A stretch of DNA of 64,000 bases from M3007 sp046329435 (GTDB taxonomy: Bacteria; Bacteroidota; Bacteroidia; Chitinophagales; Saprospiraceae). Where the stretch lies: contig JAXLUR010000002.1 in the NCBI GenBank assembly GCA_046329435.1, positions 682,001 through 746,000 of the forward strand. The letters are read 5' to 3'. The position numbers were made by a program, and so were the translations under genes. The notes beneath the pieces were generated by a model that saw only the letters and a program-made list of their open reading frames with translations, was not told the DNA's origin and searched no databases. Positions 52,404 to 60,416 of this stretch are shown here, piece after piece; the stretch's first letter is position 1; each line of letters starts with the position of its first letter.

Positions 52404-53684
52404 ATGCTCCAACTCAAAGTTATCCGTGAAGAAAAAAAGCGCATCCTGAACGGATTGCGCAAACGCAATTGGTCGGCCGCCCAACTCAAGGTGATCGATC
52501 AGATCATCAAAACCGACGACCAGCGCAAAGCCTGCCAGAAAGAACTCGACGATACGCTGGCGGAAAGCAACCGCCTGTCGAAAGAAATCGGCCAACTCAT
52601 GGCCCAGGGCAAAAAAGACCAGGCAGAAAGCCTTCGCACACAGGTTTTGAACATGAAAGAAGCCATCAAAAACCTGGAAGACCGGCAGCGCTCGCTCGCC
52701 TCGGAACTGGACAACCTGCTGCTGAGCGTACCCAACTGCCCGCAAAGCAGCGTGCCCAAAGGCAAGACCCCCGAAGATAACAAGGTGTACAAAGCATGGA
52801 ACAAGGCTTTCCCCGAATTGCCCGAAGACGCGCTGGCTCACTGGGACCTTGCCAAAAAATATAACCTCTTCGACCTCGAACTGGGCGTCAAACTGACCGG
52901 CGCCGGCTTTCCGGTCTATCGCGGCCAGGGCGCCCGCCTGCAGCGCGCGCTCATTCAGTTTTTCCTCGACGAGGCTGTGAAAGCCGGCTACGAGGAAATC
53001 ATACCGCCTCACTTGGTCAATGAAGACTCTGCCCGCGGTACCGGCCAGCTGCCCGACAAGGAAGGACAGATGTACCACTGCACGGTCGACAACCTGTACC
53101 TCATCCCCACGGCCGAAGTTCCGGTCACCAATATTGTCCGCGATGATATCATTCCGGAAAAATCGCTGCCGATCAGGATGACCGCTTATACCCCTTGCTT
53201 TCGCCGCGAGGCCGGCGCCTGGGGCGCCCACGTACGCGGCCTGAATCGCGTGCACCAGTTCGATAAAGTGGAGATCGTACACATCGAGCATCCCGACCGC
53301 TCCAACAAAGCGCATCAAGAGATGCTGCGCCACGTATCGCGCCTGATGGCCAAACTCGAATTGCCCTACCGCATCCTGCTGCTCTGCGGCGGCGATATGG
53401 GGTTTGCCTCGGCCAAAACCTACGATTTCGAGGTCTGGTCGGCTGCCCAGAAACGCTGGCTCGAAGTGAGCTCGGTGTCCAATTTCGAAACCTTCCAGTC
53501 CAACCGCCTTAAGTCGCGCTTCCGCGACGCCGACGGCAAAATTCAGCTCACTCATACCCTGAACGGCTCCGCCCTGGCCCTGGCGCGCATCGTGGCCGCC
53601 CTGCTGGAAAACAACCAGACTCCCGAAGGTATCCGCATTCCCAAAGCGCTTTGGAAATACACCGGTTTTAAGATGATCCGGTAA
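52404..53684 (+). CDS. serS: Seryl-tRNA synthetase
   Basis: This 426-residue protein has the N-terminal tRNA-binding coiled coil (about 30-105, rich in Lys/Glu/Gln heptads) and class II motifs. TGQLPDKEGQMYH and YLIPTAEVPVTNI precede motif 2 (TPCFRREAGAWGAHVRGLNRVHQFDKVE), and motif 3 is NGSALALARIVAALLENNQ. It charges tRNA-Ser. Length is normal. The gene stands alone, divergent from rho, and ends at a short hairpin terminator. Confidence 0.97.
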   Translation: MLQLKVIREEKKRILNGLRKRNWSAAQLKVIDQIIKTDDQRKACQKELDDTLAESNRLSKEIGQLMAQGKKDQAESLRTQVLNMKEAIKNLEDRQRSLASELDNLLLSVPNCPQSSVPKGKTPEDNKVYKAWNKAFPELPEDALAHWDLAKKYNLFDLELGVKLTGAGFPVYRGQGARLQRALIQFFLDEAVKAGYEEIIPPHLVNEDSARGTGQLPDKEGQMYHCTVDNLYLIPTAEVPVTNIVRDDIIPEKSLPIRMTAYTPCFRREAGAWGAHVRGLNRVHQFDKVEIVHIEHPDRSNKAHQEMLRHVSRLMAKLELPYRILLLCGGDMGFASAKTYDFEVWSAAQKRWLEVSSVSNFETFQSNRLKSRFRDADGKIQLTHTLNGSALALARIVAALLENNQTPEGIRIPKALWKYTGFKMIR

Positions 53685-53714
53685 CACAACGACCACTTCA
53701 GGACTGAAATAAAA

Positions 53715-53740
53715 AACGGGCGCGACTTTTCGCGCCCGTT
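53715..53740 (+). terminator. Terminator of serS
   Basis: A perfect 10-base stem (53715-53724 with 53731-53740, AACGGGCGCG) has a 6-base loop, followed by GTTATTGTTG. It lies 31 bases after the serS stop codon. Confidence 0.8.
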
Positions 53741-54074
53741 GTTATTGTTGGCCTAAAATCAAGCAGTTTTTGACTTCTGAGACAGGAACTGCCCTGATTT
53801 CCAAGTGTATCGCTACCTGAGTCTCTTCGGGGGGAGGCGGAGCAAATCCGGAGGGGCTTCCGGGATCAACTGCTCTGGGAGTTCTCCGGCTCCCTTTACA
53901 ATCAAAGTCCGGCTGCCTTTCCCGAATCTGCTCATCTTCCTACCCCGGAAGAGACCAGGTAGTTTGTCTTCCGGGATAAAGATGCGCACTGCCTGCCGCC
54001 ATACGGGTTTGATGGCGTTTCAAAAAGGTTTGGCCACGTTACATCTCGGAAAAAAGCAGGAAAAGCGGGGTGTT
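53741..54074. other. Non-coding or decayed stretch between serS and a hybrid regulator gene
   Basis: About 330 bases show no coherent gene. A plus-strand open frame (53805-54095) has a Ser/Lys/Arg/Pro-rich composition unlike its neighbours and runs into the end of the convergent gene. The reverse strand gives short broken frames. It might be the remnant of a lost gene, but no family is recognisable. Confidence 0.4.
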
Positions 54075-57000
54075 TCAGTCGATTTGGCTGGGTGAGCGAC
54101 CGAATTTTTCTTTAAAAACGACAGAAAAATATTTCTCATTCACAAACCCGACCCTTGCTGCCACCTCGGCTACATTGCCTTCCCGGTTGCGCAACAAGGT
54201 CATTGCCCGGTCGAGCCGGTAGTCGCGAATAAAATCAGAAGCAGGTTTGCCGGTGAGGGCCTTCATTTTTCGGTGCAACTGTACGCGACTGACGTACATT
54301 TTTCCGGCAAACTCTTCCACGCCCATTGCCTCGTTGTCGAGGTATTGTTCGATTACGTGGGTGAAACGCCGGAGGAATTCCCGGTCCGGGTCGCTCCAAC
54401 CATCCGTTTGTTGCTGTTCCGTATCAGGAGAGGAGCCTCCTGCAAATCGCTCCAACAACCGCCGTCGTATAGCGACCAGATTGTGCATGCGGGCCTGGAG
54501 TTCGTCGGCATTGAAGGGTTTGCCCAGGTAATCGTCGGCGCCGGCTTGCAACCCTTTGATCCGGGCCTCCAGTGCGGTGCGGGCGGTGAGGAGAATGACT
54601 GGTATGTGGGCGCATATCTCGTTGTTTTTCAGGGCTGCGCATACTTCGTAGCCATTGGCTCCCGGCATCATCAGATCTGAAATGACGATGTCGGGCACCA
54701 GTTCGATGGCCTTTCGGATGCCTTCCACTCCATCGACTGCTTCTTCCACCCTCCAGTTGCCTGCTATGCAGTGCCGGATGAAATTGCGCAGCGCCTGATT
54801 GTCTTCGATGACGAGGGCCAGCAGGGGCTCGGACTGCACGGCGCTGATGGCGACGGCTTCGTTTTCGGGTAACGGCATAGTGGCCGGAGTTGCCGCCTGA
54901 GGTGGAAGCGATTCGAGCAAAGGCAGCCAAAGGCTGAATGTGGAGCCCTGGCCCGGCTGACTGGTCGCCACGAGTCGCCCGCCCAGGAGCGTTGTCAATT
55001 CGTGGCAAAGCGCCAGTCCGATGCCTGTGCCCGAGCTGTTGTGTGCGCCCTCTACCTGGTAAAATCGGTCGAATATCCGGTCGATGCCTTCCGGCGGAAT
55101 CCCGATCCCGGTGTCGCTCACCCTGATTTCGAAGCCCCTGCCGGAAGTTTCGTGGTCGGAGCGCAGGAGTTCCACAACAACTTCTCCGCCTTCCGTCGTG
55201 AATTTCAGGGCATTGGACAGGAGGTTGTTCAGAATCGTTTCCAGCTTGCCCGAATCAAAAAGAAAGTCGGGCAAGGGTACGTTAGTGAGGTATTGCAGAT
55301 TTATATTTTTCTGGTCAGCCAGCGGCTGGAAGTTTTCAACCAGGGTTTGCAAGAGGCCGGACACATTTCCAAGGCGCAAATCGATCCCCATGCGCCGGCT
55401 TTCCAGTTTGGCCAGGTCGAGCAGCTGATTGACCAAATCGAGCAACTGACGGCTGTTGCGGTCGATCAATTGCAGGTTTTCAATTTTTCGAGGGTCATCA
55501 GGCTGATGGATCAATTGCCTCACGGGTTCCTGAATCAAGGTCAGCGGCGTGCGAAATTCGTGGGTAATGTTGGCGAAAAAATTCGTCTTCATCTCTTCCA
55601 GTGCGCGCACCCGTTCGGTTTCCCGTTGTTCGAACAGCAGTTGCTGGCGCAAGCGGATACGATTGATCTGAAACCGGTAAATTTTCCAAACCAGCCACGA
55701 AACGAGCAAAAAATACAAAAAATACGCTGCTTTGCTGCGCCAAAAGGGCGGATGGATGACGAGTGGAACTTCCACTGTATTTTCACTCCACACCCCGTTG
55801 GGGGTGCAGCCTTGCACGCGGAAAACATAATGCCCCGGCGGTAGATGGGTGTAATGTGCAAAATGATTGTTGCCGGCGTCCACCCAGTTTTTTTCAAGTT
55901 CTTTCAACTGGTAGCGATAGCGGTTTTTCGAAGGGTTGCCATAATCGAGCGCGGCAAACTCGAAGGAAATATTGTTCTGGTCGTAGTTCAGTTCGATGTT
56001 TTGCAGGTATTCGACGGGCCGGTCGAAAATGTAGTCCGGTGCACCGGCAATTTGTTTCAAATGATTGATTTCCAGCCCTGTCAACACCACTTTGGGCGCC
56101 TGTTGTTCGGTGGCTATGGCATTCGGATAAAATCGGTTGATCCCGTTGACGCCGCCAAACAGCAGCGCCCCGCCAGGCGCTTTGTAATACGCCTGCGTAT
56201 TGAATTCGACATGCTGCAAACCTTCCGCCTGAGTGTAAGTAATGCAAGGGATACGAAGGGGCGTGTTTTGAGGGTCGATGGCTGGCGGCCACACGATGTT
56301 TTGAACCGAAAGCCGGGCGATCCCCCGATTGGTGCTGCACCACAGATTGCCATACGCATCGGGCAGAATGCCGTAGATCACATCGTTTGGCAAACCTTCT
56401 CTTATTGTCAGATGGGTAAAATAGCCGGTCCTCTGATCGAACCGGTCGAGGCCGCCGCCCTTGGTGCCGATCCACAACACCTGGCCCGGCGCTTCCGGAT
56501 CGGGCAGCAGGCAATTGATAAAATCGAACCCCGGACCGTTGCCGCCGTCGCCCCTGGGCTCATAGGCCGTAAATGTCAGGTCGTCGCCGTTTTTCTCCGC
56601 GCGTACCAGCCCGTATTGCGTGCCGATCCACAGGATGCCGTTGGCGTCACGGGTTATCGCGAAGGCTCTTACGGCCGCCGGGTTGCGGTGTTCAAAAAGC
56701 CGGGTATAATCGAACGACTTGAAGAGCCGCGTTGACAGATTGAAACGCAGCAATTGGCCTCCATTGCCGGTAATCCAGATATATCCGGTGGGGTCGTACA
56801 GGAGCCGGCTATGCGGGTAAACATGATGCTTGAAAGAAAACGACTGAACAGGCCCCCCGTGCGCAGGATAGCAGCGCAATTGCGACACTTCATTGTCGCC
56901 CTTTATCCCGCAGAGCAACCAGGTATCGCCTTCGGGACTGAACGCGAGGTCCATCTGGCGGTTAGGCGCGTCGGGGAATGCAGAACTTGTGGCAAACGAT

Positions 57001-58175
57001 CGGGTCAGCGTGTCGTAGCGGTAAATGATGGAGATAATCTTCGTAAAAACCCGGCCCTGTGGGTCTTCCCACAACCCGTTGATACTCGTACCTGCTGCCC
57101 CCGCATGAAACGCATTAGCCAGCGGCGTGCATTTGCGCAGGCCATACCCCCGGGTGCCAAACCAGATATTGCCGTTGCGGTCCTGTAAAACCGATGCCAC
57201 ATCCCGATCAAGCACATAATCGGGCGCCGACGGGTCGGGTATTTTTCCCGGCTGCAGGCGCCACACCTTGTTCTGCGCAATGAACCATTCGTGTCCAGAA
57301 CGGTCGGTTTTAATCTGTGTGTAAAGAGTAATATTTTGAAAGACAAGGTTTTGTGGCCGGCCTTGCTCCAGGTGAGTCAGGTTCTGGTCGCCTGCTATCC
57401 AGTATTCGTCTTTACCGATGCGCAAAACTGAGGTGATCGCTTCGAATCCGGGCCTGGGGGCAGGCATCCGTATGGGTAAACGCGTAAACAAAAGGGTATG
57501 GATATCCAGTTGGTAAACATCCTGGTGGCTGTTGATCAGCAAGTGGTTATCATCGAGCAGGTTAAAAGCCCTGATGGGCAAAAACACCTGCGAAGGATCA
57601 CTCGGCGGGGGAAGAAACAGGGGCGTAATGCGAACCAGCGCGTTAAGGTTGGCCTTGTCGGGGCGCCGGTCTTTCCACTCCTTGGGTATCTCGATCCGGA
57701 AAATGGAATTACCGGACTGTGCCGCCCACAAAGCGCCGTCGGGGGTTTCGAGGATATTCAGCACTTCCATCATCTTTCTCGGGTTGGGCAGGGCCTCCAT
57801 CAGGTCAAGGTGGTGAAACCGCCCGGTAGCCCTGTCGAAAAGATTGATGCCGTTGTTTTCCGTACCTATCCACAAAAGCCCCCGGCTGTCTTCAAACAGG
57901 ACGGTGATCGTATTTTCCGAAAGAGAAAATGAATCTCTTGTGTTTTTGCTGTACACCTTGAAATTGTACCCGTCGTATCGATTGAGGCCGTCTTTTGTTG
58001 CGACCCACAAAAAACCGTCGCGGGTTTGCAGCAGGTCGAAAATCATACCCTGCGAAAGCCCGGCCTCGATGTCGAACGTTTCAATACCCGCGGTTTGCGC
58101 ATCGGCAACCTCGTGCCAACCCGAAAGCAAGCAGCACAACAGGCAGACAAAAAACAAGCGACGGGGTACCGACAT
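54075..58175 (-). CDS. Hybrid two-component system regulator with beta-propeller sensor (HTCS type)
   Basis: Counted from ATG 58175 (MSVPRRLFFVCLLCC, signal peptide ending VADAQ), the 1,366-residue protein has two seven-bladed-type propeller repeats (about 25-660, with blades such as DGFLWVATKDGLNRYDGYNF). A Y_Y_Y domain (about 690-790) and a membrane helix (about 800-820) follow. HisKA has His872 in FFANITHEFRTPL, and the ATPase contains DTGIGIP. The receiver has Asp1167 in ISDLMMPG, and an AraC-type DNA-binding domain ends the chain. Such proteins sense periplasmic glycans or their fragments and switch on nearby genes in one polypeptide. No sus-type locus is adjacent; the delta-60 gene next door is a candidate target. 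Confidence 0.93.
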   Translation of the reverse strand: MSVPRRLFFVCLLCCLLSGWHEVADAQTAGIETFDIEAGLSQGMIFDLLQTRDGFLWVATKDGLNRYDGYNFKVYSKNTRDSFSLSENTITVLFEDSRGLLWIGTENNGINLFDRATGRFHHLDLMEALPNPRKMMEVLNILETPDGALWAAQSGNSIFRIEIPKEWKDRRPDKANLNALVRITPLFLPPPSDPSQVFLPIRAFNLLDDNHLLINSHQDVYQLDIHTLLFTRLPIRMPAPRPGFEAITSVLRIGKDEYWIAGDQNLTHLEQGRPQNLVFQNITLYTQIKTDRSGHEWFIAQNKVWRLQPGKIPDPSAPDYVLDRDVASVLQDRNGNIWFGTRGYGLRKCTPLANAFHAGAAGTSINGLWEDPQGRVFTKIISIIYRYDTLTRSFATSSAFPDAPNRQMDLAFSPEGDTWLLCGIKGDNEVSQLRCYPAHGGPVQSFSFKHHVYPHSRLLYDPTGYIWITGNGGQLLRFNLSTRLFKSFDYTRLFEHRNPAAVRAFAITRDANGILWIGTQYGLVRAEKNGDDLTFTAYEPRGDGGNGPGFDFINCLLPDPEAPGQVLWIGTKGGGLDRFDQRTGYFTHLTIREGLPNDVIYGILPDAYGNLWCSTNRGIARLSVQNIVWPPAIDPQNTPLRIPCITYTQAEGLQHVEFNTQAYYKAPGGALLFGGVNGINRFYPNAIATEQQAPKVVLTGLEINHLKQIAGAPDYIFDRPVEYLQNIELNYDQNNISFEFAALDYGNPSKNRYRYQLKELEKNWVDAGNNHFAHYTHLPPGHYVFRVQGCTPNGVWSENTVEVPLVIHPPFWRSKAAYFLYFLLVSWLVWKIYRFQINRIRLRQQLLFEQRETERVRALEEMKTNFFANITHEFRTPLTLIQEPVRQLIHQPDDPRKIENLQLIDRNSRQLLDLVNQLLDLAKLESRRMGIDLRLGNVSGLLQTLVENFQPLADQKNINLQYLTNVPLPDFLFDSGKLETILNNLLSNALKFTTEGGEVVVELLRSDHETSGRGFEIRVSDTGIGIPPEGIDRIFDRFYQVEGAHNSSGTGIGLALCHELTTLLGGRLVATSQPGQGSTFSLWLPLLESLPPQAATPATMPLPENEAVAISAVQSEPLLALVIEDNQALRNFIRHCIAGNWRVEEAVDGVEGIRKAIELVPDIVISDLMMPGANGYEVCAALKNNEICAHIPVILLTARTALEARIKGLQAGADDYLGKPFNADELQARMHNLVAIRRRLLERFAGGSSPDTEQQQTDGWSDPDREFLRRFTHVIEQYLDNEAMGVEEFAGKMYVSRVQLHRKMKALTGKPASDFIRDYRLDRAMTLLRNREGNVAEVAARVGFVNEKYFSVVFKEKFGRSPSQID

Positions 58176-58362
58176 CTGCGGGGTATTTTTCAAATGCAGC
58201 GTATTTTTCAAAAAATTGACGGGGTAGAAAAGACCATACACTGCGCAAATAAAACATCAGGAAGGCGTAAGATTTATGTTAAGGGCATGTGGGCCTTTGT
58301 CATAACGGGGCAAATTCAATGATTTTTTTCTTCTGTCCAATTTATTTCACCCGCAGAAACGC

Positions 58363-58395
58363 AAAAAAGGGCCGTCTTCCTGTTGAAAACGACCC
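58363..58395 (-). terminator. Terminator of the delta-60-repeat gene
   Basis: On the minus strand a 10-base stem with two G-U pairs (58386-58395 with 58369-58378) has a 7-base loop and is followed by TTTTTT (58363-58368). It lies about 40 bases after the gene's stop codon. Confidence 0.75.
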
Positions 58396-58434
58396 GTTGA
58401 AGATACTATGACTATCTGAATGAAATTGCACGCG

Positions 58435-60024
58435 CTATTGCAAGACGAGCGCGATGGCCCGGGTGCCGGCATCGGTCTCAACGGATAAAATATACGTTCC
58501 TCCCGGCAATCCGGCAGGGAACAACAGTGTGAGGCGATTGCTTCCGGCGGGCAATTGGACAGGTGAAAGCAGGTGTTGAACAAAGCGCCCCTGCTGGTCG
58601 TACAGTCGGGCGGCGAAAACCTGGCTGTCCCTGCTGCAATCTATGCTCAAAGTGGTCTGTTCGCGGGCCGGATTCGGAAAGCAGCGAATGTTGTATTCGG
58701 GTGATTCCGAAGAGGAGACGCCGACTGATACGTCATTTTGGTAACGGGCCACGAAGAAATGGTGCAGGGCACTGAACCAGGTAGAGCCTGCCGTCACAAT
58801 TTTGCCGTCAGGTTGAATTGCCAGGGCATAAATCCAGTCGGAACTTGTACTGATGCTTTGTATGGCAGTACCCTGATTGCCAAAATTCGGGTCGGGCTGC
58901 CCGTTGGGTAAAAGCCTGACAATCGCCGAGTTATAGGCGTCGGTGTCGTAAACATAACCGCCCAGCACAATTTTGCCGTCGGCCTGCACTGCAACAGAAT
59001 GGGCGCCTTCAAACGGCCCGTCGAGGTCGAGCAGCACCATTCCTCCTGTGCCAAAACCGTTGTCGAGTGAGCCATTGGGCAAAAAACGAACGGCTGCCAT
59101 ACGCTTGTCGTTGCTGTTAATCGTGGCGCCCCCTGCTACCACGATTTTTCCGTCGGATTGCAGAACGGCGGACTCCGGACTGTTGCCCATATTGTTGATA
59201 CTGACAATGTTGTACCCGTCGTTGCTGAACGAGGGGTCGGGTGTGCCGTTGGGTAAGAGGCGGAGCATGGCGAATTTTTCAACACCGCTCAGGGTTGCAT
59301 GACAAGCCGCCAGGATCTTTCCGTCGGGCTGCAGCATCAGTTTTTCCACCCCCGAATAACTCTCTCCAATGGCCATACTGACCAGCCCATCGCCGCCGCC
59401 GAAACCGGCGTCCGGCGTGCCGTTGGCATTAAAACGCATCACGAAGGCTTCGCTGTAGCCGGTAAAGTTGGCATACCCGCCGACCAGCAGTTTGCCGTCG
59501 GACTGGACGACTATCGAAAGGCTGTTTTGGGTGTAGTTGCAAACCTTGTAGGTCACCAGCCCGTCGCCACCGAAACTGCCGTCCGGCGACCCGTCGGCAT
59601 TCAGGCGGAGGAGCATAATCATGTCTTCATCATTATTCCAGGCCTCGCCGCAAACCATCATGCGGCCGTCGGGCAACAAGGCTATGCTGTTGCCGGAGAA
59701 GGAGTAATCGGGGAAATTCAGCGTTTTTTTTCCGCCGTTTCCGAAAGTGACATCAAGGGAGCCATTGGGCATGTAGCGGGCAATGGAAATCCGCTCTGGC
59801 TCGAGACTGTTGTCGGGTGCCCAGGTACTTCCGACTACTACAATACGTCCGTTGGGCAGTATGGCCATGGTATTCGGACTGGCGTGCAGACCGGGCTGAA
59901 AATTCGTAACAACATAGCCGTTTGTGGCGCCGAAGGAAAGGTCGGGAGCGCCGGGTTGTGCCGCCGCCGGGCCGGCACAGGAGAGCAATAGTGCAAGAAA
60001 TGCTTGAAAAACAGGGTGTTTCAT
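58435..60024 (-). CDS. Delta-60 repeat secreted protein with type IX sorting domain
   Basis: This 529-residue protein has a signal peptide ending PAAAQ. It has about eight repeats of roughly 50-60 residues. Each has a LxPDGKILxxG core and a NGTPDxxFGxxG linker (for example NGTPDAGFGGGDG and NGSLDNGFGTGG), the delta-60 repeat predicted to form a beta-propeller. The C-terminal 80 residues match a type A sorting domain (NIRCFPNPAREQTTLSI ... GGTYILSVETDAG). It is exported and probably anchored on the surface. It sits between two hybrid sensor genes. The function is unknown; a ligand-binding or adhesion role is inferred from the propeller fold. Confidence 0.88.
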   Translation of the reverse strand: MKHPVFQAFLALLLSCAGPAAAQPGAPDLSFGATNGYVVTNFQPGLHASPNTMAILPNGRIVVVGSTWAPDNSLEPERISIARYMPNGSLDVTFGNGGKKTLNFPDYSFSGNSIALLPDGRMMVCGEAWNNDEDMIMLLRLNADGSPDGSFGGDGLVTYKVCNYTQNSLSIVVQSDGKLLVGGYANFTGYSEAFVMRFNANGTPDAGFGGGDGLVSMAIGESYSGVEKLMLQPDGKILAACHATLSGVEKFAMLRLLPNGTPDPSFSNDGYNIVSINNMGNSPESAVLQSDGKIVVAGGATINSNDKRMAAVRFLPNGSLDNGFGTGGMVLLDLDGPFEGAHSVAVQADGKIVLGGYVYDTDAYNSAIVRLLPNGQPDPNFGNQGTAIQSISTSSDWIYALAIQPDGKIVTAGSTWFSALHHFFVARYQNDVSVGVSSSESPEYNIRCFPNPAREQTTLSIDCSRDSQVFAARLYDQQGRFVQHLLSPVQLPAGSNRLTLLFPAGLPGGTYILSVETDAGTRAIALVLQ

Positions 60025-60416
60025 GTCAGGAAGTGTTTTATTGGTAAATATGGTATCTCGACAGAAGCCGGCATCCCGGGAGTGGCAACGACGCGCCGGA
60101 CTGCGACCGACAAGGGAGCCCGCCTCGGCCGCCGTTGCAACACTTCCTGAGCTGGTCCAAATCGATGATGTGGGCGCATGAAGTAATCGGGTACAAAGTT
60201 TTCAGTTCCCGGAGGAGCGCGGCGTGCACAGGAGTTGCCGTTTTTGTCAAATTGGTTGCAAGCTGAAAAACAGCAGGATAATACCCGGAAATCGCTTCAT
60301 TTCCCTGGCTGCGCCCGCCTTCTCCCCTCAAACCTGACGTTTGTTGCAAGTCTTATCAATTCTGTTGCAAAAGCCGCATCGAGGATGAAAAGGGCTTAGT
60401 TTCGTCCTGCCAATTG
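60025..60416. other. Divergent intergenic region of about 390 bases
   Basis: It lies between the delta-60 gene (-) and the second hybrid regulator gene (+), so it holds two promoters. No gene is convincing; a minus-strand frame of 103 codons (60038-60349) has neither signal nor family look. A TAGTTTCG near-match to TAnnTTTG (60397-60404) lies 12 bases before the ATG of the plus-strand gene. Confidence 0.4.

Noticed and set aside
53805..54095. Small plus-strand open frame after serS
   Set aside because: Ser/Lys/Arg/Pro-rich, no start context, no family similarity; kept only as an unexplained stretch.
60038..60349. Minus-strand frame of 103 codons before the second hybrid regulator
   Set aside because: Lacks signal, motif or plausible start; it lies in a region that should hold two promoters.
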